64,000 bases of DNA from Dactylorhiza incarnata (GCA_033032865.1 JAWHQI010000258.1:3782001-3846000); one strand, 5' to 3'. Numbered from the stretch's first letter, positions 43,057 to 56,255 are shown. The notes: generated by a model not told the origin, from the letters alone. Translations and numbers: made by a program.

Positions 43057-45977
43057 TAGCCGTGAACATAAAGCCCGATCGGGCCGACCCGGACCGGGCC
43101 CGATCGGGCTTTTTCCTACATCGGGCCGGTCCGGGCCGGGCAGGACCGGGCCGGTCTCGGGCCCGATCCGGGCCGGCCCGTTTTTTATTTTTATTTTTTA
43201 ATTTATATTTTTAATTTTTTAATTTTTATTTTTATAGATAATTAAATATTGAAAATTTGAACAAAAAAATTTTAAAAAATTGAAAAAATTTAAGGTTATA
43301 ATTAGATTGTATTAATATTGAACAATTGGAACGAAAAATTTGGAACAAAAAATTTTATTAATATTGAAAATTTGGAACAAAAAATTTAAAAAATTACAAA
43401 ATTTAAGTCGTACAATTGTACAAAATACAAAATTGAAAATACAAACCTATGAATGCTATGATTCTTATAAAATTTAATTAAAAAAATTTACATATATAAA
43501 AAAAAAGTACATTTAGAGTGCTCGATTTAATCATCTTGTAGATTCAACGCGTTTATTTCGTCTTCTATCTCCTCCGAGCTATCCTCCAATGCTGTTATGT
43601 GTTGCTTCCTCTTTAAACTGTCCAAGTAGTCCTTGTAGCATATGCAAATCTCCAGCGAATCTTCGTTAAGCCGGCTCCTCCGCTCGTTCAAAACTCTGCC
43701 ACTAAGAGAAAAAGCGGACTCCGAAGCTACTGTACTAGCTTGGACAGTTAATAAATCACGGGCCATATAGGCCAAAACAGGATAGGTATTAGCTTTACCT
43801 TTCCACCAATTTAAGAGATCGAAGTTTTCAATCTCGTCCGAACTCCTAAAATCGCTAAATTGAGTTTTTGTATATAATCCTAATTCATCTAAACTACCAG
43901 ATGTACGCGCTTTTTTCCTAGAAGCTAAATCTAAAATTTTATTTTTAAGACTATCCTTCGTTTTGGGTTGCGTTATTTCTTCGCGGGGTCGTGACCCGTA
44001 TAAGTTATTGTAATAATTATAACTTTGCGTTAAAAAATAGTAAAACTTGTAGTACTAACGGGGTCATCATCATCATAATTTATATTTAAGGTTAGATTAG
44101 TATTGATTTTGTCGATCAAATTTTCTACGCCTTCTACGTTAAGTAGCGGATTTAAAGCGGCGACGCACGAAAATATAGGCGGTATTTCTCTATAATATTT
44201 TTAAAATTTTTCTTCCATTATTTTAATTAAAGGAGCCCAACCTTGGTGTTGCCTATAATAATTAAATCTTTCTGTGATATGTACGAAATGTTCAATTATT
44301 AATGCGCTCGTTGGATAATACACTCCAGATAAAGAAACGGCGGCCCTATAAAACACTTTAGTAAATCTATATAATGTTCTATAATATCCCAATCATTTTC
44401 ACCTAAATCGTGTTCAATATTAAACAAACTATAATATTCCATTAGAAGATCTTTTTGTAGAACGGCTCTTTTTAACATTTTATAGGTTGAGTTCCATCTA
44501 ATAGACATATCTAATTGTGGTTTCAAATATTTCTGATTTTGTGCTTTACAAAATTTTCTAAAATCTTGAGCTCGTAGTTTAGTACAATAAATTGTTTTTA
44601 ACATGTCGCGAATTTTATTAATATATTGTGTCATTGCCTTTAAACTATCCTGTACCACTAAATTTAGGACGTGACAAACACATCTAGTATGAAAAAACGC
44701 GCCGTTGAGAAATGATTTTAAATTTCGTTTTAACAATTCAATTGCGGCGCCATTATTGGAGGCGTTATCAAGAGAAAAACTAAGTATTTTATCGTTAATT
44801 TTAAATTCCAGCGCACATTTCATAATAACTTTATATAAAGCTATAGCCGTGTGCGGGAATTCAAAACCTGTAAAACATATTACGCGTTTATTTTGCTCCC
44901 ACGAAATGGATCAATCCAATGACAAGTGATGCAAAGATAAGCTAATCCTAAATTTAAATTACTCGTCCAAACGTCGCTCGTTAGACTCACACGTCCTTCG
45001 AAATTTTCAAAATACCTAATTAATTCTTGTTTTGCTTCTAAATATAACCTAATCGTGTCGCGCCTTAAAGTAATTCTACTAACCTTTTAATATTTGGGCT
45101 GAAGCCCCCCATGTATGTACTCTGTGCCGTCGTCATTGTCGAAGACGCTGAATGACAGCCCACGTTTGATGACGAACTTCGCCTGCAGCTCTCGCTGTCG
45201 CATTTGATCGTACGTCCAAATCTGTCCGGCTCCAGAAATTTGGGCTTGACTTGACTCGGGAGGAGCTTGTTTCGACTCGCAAGACTTCTGGCGTTTAACG
45301 AGCGTCGAGTTGCCGCTGATGGATAGCAACTTCGAGCACATCTTGCAGCGCGCTTTTCTTTCAGTCCCGATTAGGACCATCTCGAAATGCTCCCAAATAC
45401 TCGCTCTACGGTTGTGCTCCACCACCGAAGTCGTACTTTGGGAAGACGACGCTGGAGTTGTGGAGGACGACGCCATTGAGAGAGCTAAGATAGAGAGAGA
45501 GAGAGAGGTGGGGTGTGAGAAAAGAGAGTGGGGAGGGAGTATTTATATAAATTTTTTGGGTTTTATTAATTATTATTAAAAAATAATTAAAAAAACTATT
45601 TTTTAAATTTTTTTTAAAAATAAAGGCAGCAGCCAACGACTCTCTTGAGAGCCGTTGGCTGCTCTCATGGCAGCATGACTGCCACGTGGCAGCCATGCTG
45701 CCATGAGCCTAACGTCTCTTAAAAAGAGCCGTTAGGCTCAATCGGGCCTAGCCCGAGACCGGATCGGGCTATGGCCGATCCGGTCTCGGGCTAGCCCGAT
45801 ATTCGGGCTTTACCCGGCCCAGACCGGGCTGGGTACCGGGCCGGGTAACAGCTCCAAACCGGGGCCCTCTCAGGGCCCCGGGTAAGGGCTCGGCCCGGTT
45901 CGGGCCTGAACCGGGCCGGGCTTGACCAGGCCGGGCTCGGGCCGGCCCGTCAGGCCCGGTTTTTTTGTTCATCTTTA
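43057..45977 (-). mobile_element. hAT transposon nested just behind the Copia primer site
   Basis: Ends TAGCCGTGAACA and, reversed, TAAAGATGAACA. 8-bp duplication GGTTGGAG at 43049-43056 and 45978-45985. GC-rich subterminal zones are full of CGGGCC/GGCCCG repeats (43075-43185 and 45735-45955) and the interior is AT-rich. It carries a broken transposase gene on the minus strand (about 45476-43527). It splits the Copia between primer site and gag. Confidence 0.88.
43527..45476 (-). pseudogene. hAT transposase, disrupted
   Basis: Minus-strand pieces in order. A BED-type zinc-finger start lies at 45476-45090 (SIWEHFEMV, CKMCSKLLS; the usual paired histidines look lost). The RNase H-like core is at 44823-44300 (FSLDNASNN, FFHTRCVCHVLNLVVQDSL, DMSIRWNSTYKML). 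The hAT C-terminal dimerisation region is at about 43860-43527 (NWWKGKANTYPVLAYMARDLL, STVASESAFSLSGRVLNERR). Stops and frame changes occur between them (around 45090-44830 and 44300-43800). Identity as a zinc-finger BED/RICESLEEPER-like hAT is clear; a functional enzyme is not expected. Confidence 0.85.
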
Positions 45978-46051
45978 GGTTGGAGTGGATAGAGCAGTGA
46001 ACAACTTAGAGTAGCAATCGCCTTTGTGAAGAAGGAACCAGTGGTAGAGCA

Positions 46052-49000
46052 ATGGAAGGTGGCTTTGCAAGAGGTCTTGAGATTGAGATGCTTACATCGA
46101 CTAACTTCAAAAAGTGGAAGTCGTGTATACAGAGCTATCTTCTGGGTGAGGACCTCTGGGAGGTGGTTGAAGGAGAGAGCATGGAGGAAGTCTTTCTGGT
46201 TGGAGATAACCATCATGGGGTAAGGAACTGGAGGCGGCTTAATGCCAAAGCAGAGTTCGCCCTGAAGAGGGCAATATCACCTGATCTGTTTGATCACATC
46301 TTGGGGTGTGCATCAGCTGCGGAGATCTGAAGAGCCCTGGATAGGCTGTTTAACAAAAAGAATGTGGCAAGACTTCAATTCCTGGAGAATGAGCTGGCCA
46401 GATCGGCTCAGGGTGACCTCTCTATTTCTACGTTCTTCTTGAAGATGAAGAATTTGTGCGCCGAGATTTCAGCGCTGGATCCTGATGAGCCAATTTCTGA
46501 GGCGAAGCTGAAGAGGCATATCATTCGTGGCTTGCGGAAGGAATATGTTGCCTTTGTGACGTCGGTGCAGGGTTGGGCAAATCAGCCGTCTCTGCTGGAG
46601 CCGGAAAATCTGCTTTCTTCGCAGGAGAGTCTGGCAAGGCAGATGACGGGGGTGTCAGTGTCTGGGGGAGATGGTGAAGTTCTCTTCACGGGAAAGAAGA
46701 AGAAGTGGGATAAGAAGAAGACCGCTGGAGGAGGCAATGAGCCTTCAACTTCTGGACAGCAGGAGAGGGGCTATGCTCCTAAGGCTGAAGGGAAGAAGAA
46801 GGGGGAAGGTCCCAAGTGCTTCAGGTGCGGAAAGATTGGTCACATCAGGAAGGAGTGCCGGGTGAATCTTCAGTCGGGACATGCTGCTGCAGGAAAGAGG
46901 GAAGCTGAAGCCAGGCAGGTTGATGGAGGATGGGGAGGATCCTTCTCGGCTTCTGTTGGAGCTGAGGCTCCTATCAACTATCAGGAGGACTGGATCGTGG
47001 ACTCGGGGTGTGATCATCACCTCACCGGGGACGAGTCAAAGCTTTCCTCAGCGCAACCCTACTCAGGTAATGATGTTATTATTACGGCTGATAATACTGT
47101 GCATGCTGTAGAGAAGGTGGGGGTTGTTTCCTTGGGCAGTGATAGGGGGCCACTAACTTTGAAGAGTGTCTATCATGTGCCCGGAATGAGGAAAAACCTC
47201 TTCTCCGTGACCAACGCTGTCGACGCTGGGTATCACGTTCTGTTTGGCCCAACAGAAGTGAGGTTTCTTCGGAATATGAAGGCGGTGAAGGCTGAGGTAG
47301 TTCATGTGGGGAGGAGAGCTAAAGACTTGTTCGTGCTTTCGACAAGTTCTTATGTTGACAAGATGAGGACGAATGACAGTGCTGTCATATGACACGAGAG
47401 GTTGGGGCACGTAGGAATGGATAAGCTGAAAGCTATGGCGGTGAAAGGTTTGGTCAAGGGCTTGCCTAGTCTATCTTCCTATGGTGACGGTCATGTTTGC
47501 GCTGGATGTCAGTTCGGCAAGTCTCATCGGCTTCCGTTTGACAAGTCGCAGACAAGGAATAGTGTGCCGTTGGAGTGCATCCACGGTGACTTGATGAGAC
47601 CGACTGCTACCCCAAGCCTCGGAGGCAGCAGATACATGCTGGTGTTGATCGATGATTACACCAGATATGTTTGGGTATATTTCTTGAAGGAGAAGGCGGA
47701 GGCGTTTGCCAAGTTTGTGGAGTTCAAAGAGCTCGTGGAGGGTCGGCTTAGACTACGGGTTAAGAAGCTGAGGACTGACAACGGAGGGGAGTTCACCTCT
47801 GGTGAGTTCTCTGCTTTTTGCAGGAAGGCGGGCATCCGGAGGGAGCTTACTTGTGCGCATACTCCACAACAAAACGGAGTTGCAGAGCGGAAGATCCGTC
47901 ATCTGACGGAGACCTGCAAGTGTTGGCTGCATGCCAAGAGTATCCCAAAGTCCTTCTGGGCGGAGGGAATGTCTTGTGCTGCCTACGTCATCAACAGGAT
48001 GCCTCTTAGTCCCATCAATATGAAGACCCCACATGAATTGATGTTCAAGGAAAAGCCAAGCGTGGCACACCTTCGGGTGTTTGGTTCCACCTGCTATGTG
48101 CACGTTCCAGATGCGCTTCGGACGAAGCTAGATGCGAAAGCAAGGAAGCTAGTCTTCGTGGGCTATGATGATCGGAAGAAGGGCTGGAAGTGTATGGACC
48201 CCGCGACGCGGAGATTTGTTGTATCTCGCGACGTCGTGTTCGACGAGGTGACATCTTACAAGGGGAGTTCTGGTGTTGAGCTATCAGAAAGCAGGGTGGA
48301 GGAGTCGGAGAAAGCTGTGGAAAAACTTCAGATGGAGCTACCTGTGTCACCAGGTGGTCCATCAATATCTACGAGACGGAGGTTTCTGGTTCAGGAAGCA
48401 GGGGGAGCGATGCTCCTAGTACGTCTGGGAGAGGAGCTAGGGAAGAAGCAGTTGAGGATACTGCGAGTCAGGGGGAGGCGTTGCGGAGATCGAAGCGAAC
48501 TATCATTTCCCCTGATCGCTATACAGGAGGAAACATGATGAGCTTTGTCTCGTGTTTCTTTGCTGGTCCCTTGGATGAGAGGGAGCCGTCGAGCTTTGAA
48601 AAGGCCAAAGGCGTGGAACAGTGGGATTCAGCTATACAGGAAGAGATGAGTGCTCTCGAGAAGAATGAGACTTGGTCTCTGGTGCCCAAGCCCAAGGGTA
48701 TCACCCCTGTCACATGCAAGTGAGTCTACAAGCTTAAGAAGAAGGCTGACGACAGTATCGAGCGATACAAGGCTCGCCTTGTGGCTCGGGGGTTCTCGCA
48801 GCAATACGGTGAAGATTATGAAGAGACATTCAGTCCGGTGGCTAAAATGACTTCAGTACGGGCTGTGATTGCCTTGGCGGCGTGTTGGGGGTGGAAGATC
48901 TGGCAGCTCGACGTAAAGAATGCGTTCTTGTACGGCGAGATTGACAAGGACATCTTCATGGTCCAGCCGCCAGACTTCGTATCTGAAGATTTTCCGGAGC

Positions 49001-50130
49001 ATGTCTGCAAGTTGAAGAAGGCCCTGTATGGGTTGAAGCAAGCGTCGAGGGCGTGGTATGGAAAGATTGCAGAGTATCTCTTATTCTGCGGGTTTGGTGC
49101 TTCAGACTCAGACTCAAGCTTGTTCGTCAAGAAGAGTGGGGAGCTTCAAGTCATCGTGCTGCTTTACGTCGACGATATGATCGTGACGGGGAATTCAAAG
49201 GAGGAGGTAGTGCAGCTTCGGGCTGAGTTGTCTATCAGGTTTGAGATGAAGGATCTGAGTGAGCTTCACAATTTCCTTGGACTCGAGGTGCAGAGGAAAG
49301 AGAGTGCAGTGCTGGTGTCCCAGGCTGGATATGCGGAGCGGATCGTGGAGCGGTTCGGCATGAAGGAAGGGAAGTGCACTTCCACACCTCTGGAGAAGGC
49401 CATGAAACTTCGCAAGGATGAGAGGAGGATTTTGCAAGATCCGTTGGTGTTCCGAGCTCTGGTCGGGAGCTTGATCTATCTGACGACCACTAGGCCGGAT
49501 ATTGTGTATGCAGTTGGCAGAGTGAGTCGGTATATGACGGAGCCACGAATGCCTCATCTGCTAGCGGCCAAGAACATTCTGAAGTATGTCAAGGCGACCT
49601 CAGACATGGGTCTCCTTTACAGGAGGGATGCGGGCTTCAAGGTGCATGGGTACATGGACGCTGATTACGGGGGAGATTCGGATGATCGGAAGTCGACGTC
49701 TGGATACGTCTTCTTGGCGGGCCCCACGGCTATATCATGGTGCAGTAAGAAGCAGGATTCCGTGTCGGTCTCAACCACGGAAGCGGAATACAAGGCTTCG
49801 GCCTTGGCAGCTCAGGAAGCCATCTGACTTAGGAGGTTGGTTGGAGACGTCCATAAGGAGGTTCAGGGTCCGACTCTGCTCCGCGGCGACAACGAGAGTG
49901 CTCTAAAACTGGTTACTAATCCAGTTTGTCACGCGAGGACCAAGCATATCGAGATCGAGCATCATTTCATTCGTGAGAAGGTGCTGGAGGGGTCTCTTTC
50001 GGTCGAGCATGTTAGGAGTCAGGACAATGTCGCTGACATCTTCACAAAGGCGCTGGCGAAGGGGCCGTTTACTCGGCTAAGGAGCCTACTGGGGCTGTTT
50101 TCAACTCCCCACTTCAAGGGGGAGTGTTGA
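46052..50130 (+). pseudogene. Copia gag-pol of the intronic element, interrupted
   Basis: Gag starts at about 46052 (MEGGFARG; LTSTNFKKWK), with a CCHC knuckle CFRCGKIGHIRKEC (about 46818). Protease is in WIVDSGCDHHLTG (about 46990). The integrase zinc module is at 47400-47530 (ERLGHVGMDK, CAGCQFGK), and the core has IHGDLMRP, LRTDNGGEF and QQNGVAERK. RT runs 48770-49400 (LVARGFSQQYG, LDVKNAFLYG, YVDDMIVTG), and RNase H lies at 49640-50040 (DADYGGDSDDRKSTSG, STTEAEYKA, HIEIEHHFIREK). In-frame TGA codons lie at 46328, 47390, 48721 and 49825, and the frame shifts near 48385. Each TGA sits where relatives have tryptophan. Domain order is Copia; not translatable as one protein. Confidence 0.92.
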
Positions 50131-51332
50131 AAATGTTGAAGTGGAAGTTTTGTGGAGCCTTTGGATCTGGGCGGTCTGGGAAGAGGTCGGGCGGTTTGGT
50201 GTGACCGCACGACCTGTCGATCTGTTTTGCGGTCTGGCTTGTCTTAGCCTAGCCGCAGTCTCCTGGCATGACCGCTGGTATCTATCCAAGGCGGCTGAAG
50301 GTGAGGCCGCGCGGTCTGTCTGTGACCGCGTGGCGGGCTGACTTTTTCAAAGCTGTGCCGGTCTGGTGTGATCGCACAGGTTGGTCCAGTCTTTCCGGAA
50401 TCCAGTCTGATGACTGTCCGGGGTTTCTGGTGGTGTTCGCGGACTAAGGATCTTAGTCGCGCGGTCTCTGTTCGCGGTCTCAGGAGGAGGCTGGTATGCG
50501 AACAGGTGTTCGTGGTCTTGTGGCGAACATGCAGTGTTTGCGGTCTCGAGCAAACACTGGTGGTGGGCGGCTTCTTGGCGGTCTGGCGATCTCTCTGTGG
50601 AGTCGCGATCTGACTGAGGGAGTGGCGATCTCCCGCGGTCTGGGTGAAGCCGACGAGCTCATCAAATGAAGCAGAAAGAACTGTTGCTGATCGCGCGGGT
50701 TGACCGGTCTGGTCGCGCGATCTGAAGGTGGTGATCCTATCTCATAGGGCGGTGACTGGATCAGGTCCCACGCCTATAAATAGGAGTCACTATAGCAGCA
50801 AATTACAACACACCAAGTGTAAGCTGAGTTTATCCTAATTCCTGCGGTCTGTATTATTGTGACCGGGCGGTCTGCTGATTGAACTTTTCTTGTGCAGCTT
50901 CTGCGGATAGTGCGATCTGCAGCGATCACCTCTTCCTCTGAAAGTGTTCGGGCGGTCTGCGGCTTGCAGTGTGGGTTCCTGGAGTTCGGGAGATTCAGTA
51001 GAGTTCGAAAGGAGGGTGCGGTCTGCTCAGCGGTCTGAGGTGGTGTTCTGTAACCGGCAGTGTGGTGCGGTTAGGCAGGTTGTTGAGATCGGCAAGGAGA
51101 TCGTGCGGTCTGGAGCGGTCTCATTTATCTTCCTTCAAGTTTTTTGTATTTTCCTCTTTGGTTTTATATGCTGGCGAAATCATGTCTCGCCAAGCATACC
51201 TCATCCTGTAATGAAGTTTATGCTATCAATAAAGATTACTTGTTTGCCTCCATTTGTTTCTGGTTGTTTGGCTTGAATCTCTAAGTTGCACGTTTCCTGC
51301 TCACTCCATAAAGATCTACGGAAAATTTCACA
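50125..51332 (+). repeat. 3' LTR of the intronic Copia
   Basis: Starts TGTTGAAAATG after AAGGGGGAG, ends AATTTCACA, followed by GAAGT. Same features as the 5' LTR with scattered substitutions. Confidence 0.92.
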
Positions 51333-51584
51333 GAAGTTACTTCGACTTTCAATCGAAGCTGCGTCAATTCCTTTCGACGCAGATTTAACTCAACCGGTCT
51401 TTGATCTCCTTTTGACTAGGCTTTGACACTCTAAGGTGAAAATGACATCCTAGGACATCTAAATACCATATTATTCTCACTATACAACATGGCTAATAAA
51501 TCCTAGAGAATGAAATTACTTTTACAGAATTTGTAAGGTAAATCAAAATTGTATTTTCCTAACACAGTGGCAGTTTTGTTCCAT
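51333..51584. other. Right part of the older LTR-like sequence
   Basis: Continuation of the sequence at 40641-41827, with TCGACGCAG and TTCGACTTTC motifs, ending near CCTAACA at 51557. On the minus strand this would be TGTTAGG, a plausible LTR start. Confidence 0.4.
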
Positions 51585-52700
51585 CATAATTGATAGCGAG
51601 AGTATGGAGAACTTCGTTTTTCAACGCATGATTGATAAGTTAAAACTGAAAACACATGCACTAAGAAAATCTTACAGTCTATCATGGGTCACCAGTAGTA
51701 CTACGATACTCATCACACACCAGTGTCTCGTAGAGTTTTCCATAGGTAGCACATACCAAGATGAGGTCTGGTGTTGTCGCCGCTATCGAGGTTTGTCATA
51801 TCATATTAGGGCGACCTTGGCAGTATGATAGGTACGTCCTGCATGACAGTGTAAAGAACTCTCATTCCTTCGAGCGCAATGAGCGCAAGATTGTTCTTCC
51901 CCAGAAAAATAACCTTGTTCCTAGAGCCCCGAAGAGGTCGTCACACCCATGTAACATTGTTTTTGCTATATCCTTCCCCTCCGCCACTATGTTACTGACT
52001 GAACCACAATTTCAGGAGGAGTTGAAAGATAATGACATAGTTTATATGCTGTCTGACATTGATTCTATCCCCACCACAATGGAACTATCTAGTGCCATAC
52101 AGACCTCTTATTGATGAGTTCTCTGAGATTATGCCGGAGGAGTTACCGGATCAGCTCCCTTCGATTAGAGAATTCCAACACTGTATTGACATGGTACCAG
52201 GAGTTAACCTACCTCATCTTCCCCATTATCGCATGAGTTCGAAAGAGCACGAGGAACTCCATAGGCAAGTGACCGATCTGATATCGAAGGGTCATATTAG
52301 GGAGAGCATGAGCCCTTGCGTCGTTCCTGCATTACTAGTTCCCAAGAATGATGGAACATGACACACGCGTGTCGATAGTCGTGCGATCAATAAAATCACT
52401 ATCAAATATCGCTTTCCGATCCCTCGATTGGACGACATGCTTGATATGCCTAGTGGGTCTAGTGTATTTTCGAAGGTAGATCTGAAGAGTGGATACCACT
52501 AGATCCAGATTCGACCTGGGGATGAGTGGAAGACTGCGTTTAAGACGAGAGAGGGTTTATACGAGGGTCTGGTGATGCCTTTTGGTCTCTCCAATGCATC
52601 CAATACGTTTATACGACTGATGAATCAAGTGCTTAGACCACTCATTGGAGTCTGCGTAGTAGATAATTTTGATGACATTCTGATTTACAATACTGATCAA
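51585..52700 (+). pseudogene. Decayed Gypsy protease-reverse transcriptase
   Basis: Protease-like IIDSESMENFVFQ (aspartyl DSG reads DSE) at about 51590, then ILGRPWQYDRYVLHD (about 51805). RT follows at 52080-52690: [84 protein letters not shown] and the active-site region [10 protein letters not shown] (family YxDD altered to NFDD). Stops include TGA at 52359 and a TAG at about 52499. It ends abruptly near 52700. Inactive. Lies inside the CTR1-like intron. Confidence 0.85.
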
Positions 52701-53962
52701 CACCTGATTCATCTTCTCACTACCTCCTCAGCCATGCATTCAACTTTTCATCTTCTGCATTGACCACCTAAGCCTCCAAACACCTTCTATAACAACCTAT
52801 CTTGATCCAAGTAAAATAAACATATCCTTGAAGGCTGACCAGTTTTTAAGGGATTTGAGTATTCTCGTTTTTTTACTTTTGCCAATCATCAACCTCATTT
52901 CTTCAGTTCCACTTTTTAATTTATTAGGATTTCATCACAAAAAGCTGGCAAAAAATGTATCAACTTCAAAAAAACTGCTTTACCTTTTGTATACTGATCT
53001 CTTTACACGCTTTTGGACTTCTCAAGAAGAGTACATGTAGTAATAAAGTAACCAATTCTTAGCATCTCATGCAGGAGCGCTTCAACAGCCATCTGCTGTC
53101 TTCCTTCTTTTACTTATTTTATGTGTAATCCTTCAGGAGACTACTATGTCAATGTAATTTAATTCTACACGGCTTTTTTTGCCACTTGGAGCTTGTACCT
53201 CAAGAGAAACGTGCATAATACTTTAGCATGGACCACTTCAAAGCTAAAGAAAAACAAATGATGAATTGTTTTGGTGCATGAGATGCTTTAGTACTTTGGT
53301 ATTGTGTTCATCTTTATTCTTTAGATAAATCATCCGTCAAAAATCTCACCAATTAAATGTTCAGTAATTCTAAGTTGATGAAAATTGTTTCACTGATTTA
53401 GAATACATGACTCAATAAAGTATTTTTGTTCATCAATCTATTTAATTTCACCCCAAAATCTGTTATGAAATCTCTTATACTTTACTCTTAAACCTAATAA
53501 CATTGAGTGGTGAAACAGCTCGTATCTTTTTTAAGTGGAGAAATATGATTACTTGTCGTCTGTGGTGGATGTTTTTCGAGTGATTTTAACTGGTAGACCA
53601 ACACAATGTTATTAATTTATTGCTTACCACCCAGTTATTTAAAAATAATGGTATGCCAGAAATTCTTATTAATTTGTCACTTTGTTTAGTTGGTGTTAAT
53701 ATGGACGGAATTTATGTTACTTTTAATATAAGCAGGTCATCCATATTCATAAGTGTGACGAAATTTTATGTTGGCCGTCTACCTAACACAACCCTCACTA
53801 TTTTTCATCCGGGCTTGGGACCGGCATCAGATGGTTTAATATAAGCAGTTATAAAAATAAAATTAAAAATTATTTTTTATGCTAGGATTTTCACATGGGA
53901 AAGATAGAGAATACAATGTAGTCAAAGAAATATATACTTTGTGAAATAAAAAAATACAAGAG
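52701..53962. other. AT-rich intron sequence, no gene seen
   Basis: Intronic, with stops in all frames. The block TCCGGGCTTGGGACCGGC (about 53806) looks like a dispersed plant repeat tail, but I could not assign it. Confidence 0.4.
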
Positions 53963-53967
53963 TAAAC

Positions 53968-54359
53968 AGTTATGGGTCCTTTTATGTTGTTATTTAGTAT
54001 TAATTATTTCTCAATATGCATTTATTATGTCATAAGAGTCGTGTCCTTATAGGGCGTCGTTATTTATGTCGTGTCGTTATGAGGTATCCTTTTTAGTCGC
54101 ATGTCCAAGTCTGTTGTTATTTCCTTTCGTGTTCTTTCCTTTTGATGTCTATTGTAAGTCCTATTTAAAGGACTCAACAGGTCTTGTATTGGTATGAATA
54201 AAGAAGTCTATTTTCCACAACCCTAAAAGAGATCTTGGAAGCTCTCTCTCTCGAGCACGCCCCACATAGGTAGCCGCGGTCAAGGCTCCGTAGTATCTCC
54301 GCCTACGTCATCTCCACCTCCAGCTACTCTTCCGGCGACCTCCGAGTCGGTCCCTAACA
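53968..54359 (+). repeat. 5' LTR of gag-only Gypsy (392 bp)
   Basis: Matches 56256-56647 along its full length with a few percent differences. First base A instead of T (AGTTATGGG against TGTTACGGG). Ends CCTAACA, followed after 3 bases by TGGTATCAGAGTC. Confidence 0.9.
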
Positions 54360-55210
54360 TCTTGGTATCAGAGTCTTTGATCCTCATCGTCTGACGACGC
54401 TCTTCAAAGCCGTTGCAATTTCGATCCTTCCCCTTCATCACTTCGGCGTCAACAAACAACCCTGACCCTTCTCTGAGTTCGACGACAGCAACCGACCACT
54501 CCACGCTGCGTCTTCAGTGACCCCGACAACAGCCTCCGAAGCATCTCCTCTGCTTCGTGACCTAAAACAGCCGTGTCCCCCACGCAGATGCACGACTCCC
54601 CGCTGATTGCGATCCTTCCAGCAACCAGCCTGTCGACGCATACCTCCATCCGACGCTGATTCTACACGCCGAGACCCAGTCGTAAGCTTCGGTCGCGCCC
54701 GGACTCAACTTCCGCTCCTGTCGCCTGCGACGACGCCTTGCCGCGGCAATCGACAACCATCCAGCCAGTTCCGCCGTCTACATCGCCAAAAAGGCACGAA
54801 CAAGTGACGAATCCCCTGCTGCTCTCAATTCCAGCCTGAACCACTTCGATTACGCCTTCTGCATCGCCAATAAGGCAATAACAGACGACGAATCCCCTAC
54901 TGCTCTCGATTCCAGCCTGTACCGCTAGATTCCGCCTGTCGCAACCTTTGCTGCTCTTGATTGACGACATTACACGCACCCGTAACAGACGCATACACGT
55001 AAGTTTCTTCTAGTTTGGGCTGGCACCCACGCGCCTGCACTCAAGAATTTATTTCTTATTAATTCTTAATTGAATTAATTAAGTAATCAAATTTGTGATG
55101 CCATCATTGGGAGACGACGCGACCCTCGCGACAACACAAATTCATGCGCCTCCGACGACTCCATCCATCCCGTCACTCGCTCCTTATCCCGTGTTACCTC
55201 CATCCACACT

Positions 55211-56194
55211 ATGGGAGACTCGCCCGATTTCTTGGATGCTATGAACCGGCTGCACGCAGTCATATCTTCTATGGATGCACGCCTTCAAGATGTAGAGGCA
55301 CGCTTTTGGGACGCCGACGCACGTCATCAGGATGACATGACAACCCTCACCGCCAAGCTTAATGGACTAACAACAGCACCTCCCGTGGTTATCACCCCAC
55401 CCACGGATCACGCCAACAACAGTTATGTTCCGCTACAGCCGCTCATTCGCCATGAGCCGCCACTACAAACCCTTTTACGCCCTGAAGCTGCTATTCTGCC
55501 GCGTTATACCCGGTTGGAATTCCCCACCTACGATGGAAAAACTGATCCCTTGGGATGGCTCACCAAGTGCGAACAATTCTTTGGCCATCAACAAACTCCG
55601 GCAGCTGAACAACTCCCTCTGGCCTCCTTCCACCTTCTCGACTCGGCCTTGCTTTGGGCCACTCGTCTCCTCACTGATCAGCTGTGCCTAACGTGAGACG
55701 ACTTCAAGCGATTTTGCAACCTGCATTTCGACCATCCCATCCGCAACAACCCCCTCGGTGCCCTCACAACACTACGCCAGACAGGCTCCGCGGACGACTA
55801 TCTGGACCAGTTTCAACTTCTTCTGGCGCATGTCACGCTTTCCCCAGAGATGCAGGTCAGCATCTTCACCGCCGGTCTTCGCGATCGTCTGCGACTTGAT
55901 GTTGAATTTGAGGCTCCTCTAGACTTAGTGACTGCTATGAGTCTGGCTAGGATATGTGACCGTCGCCTCCAACTGGCACATGAGGTCTATTTGCCCACCG
56001 ACACGGGCATTCAACCAGGTCGTTCAGAGGGACATCCATTCCCACCAGTTTGGAAACTATCTCGGTACGAGATGATGGAACGACGCACCAAGGGCTTATG
56101 TTTCAACTGCGACGAGCAGTACATTCGCGGCTATAGGTGCAAACGGATTTTCTATCTGCATGTCGAGGACTCTGATGATCAGGGTGTCGGCTGA
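55211..56194 (+). pseudogene. Gypsy gag with one in-frame TGA and small frame change
   Basis: MGDSPDFLDAMNRL start, a short coiled coil, then the retrotrans_gag core (LEFPTYDGKTDPLGWLTKCE, LASFHLLDSALLWATRL, DDFKRFCNLHF). SIFTAGLRDRLRLDVEF and a modified knuckle CFNCDEQYIRGYRCKR follow (histidine replaced by tyrosine). TGA at 55694 breaks the first frame where relatives have tryptophan; the second part is open from 55850. Followed by a stop and then the deletion junction to the 3' end. Confidence 0.85.
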
Positions 56195-56255
56195 CGCGGA
56201 CACCATTGATCTCCCTCGAGCTTGAGAACAAGCTCGTTTTGCAAGGCGGCAGAGA

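Larger units (their letters stand above)
41828..51332 (+). mobile_element. Ty1/Copia retrotransposon inside the CTR1-like intron, with nested hAT
   Basis: LTRs at 41828-43034 and 50125-51332, perfect TSD GAAGT, and primer site TGGTATCAGAG at 43035. A purine tract AAGGGGGAG precedes the 3' LTR. Length 9505 bp, of which 2921 bp plus an 8-bp duplication are the hAT insertion at 43057-45977. The polyprotein (46052-50130) keeps all domains but is broken by four TGA codons and at least one frameshift, so this copy is not autonomous. Confidence 0.92.
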
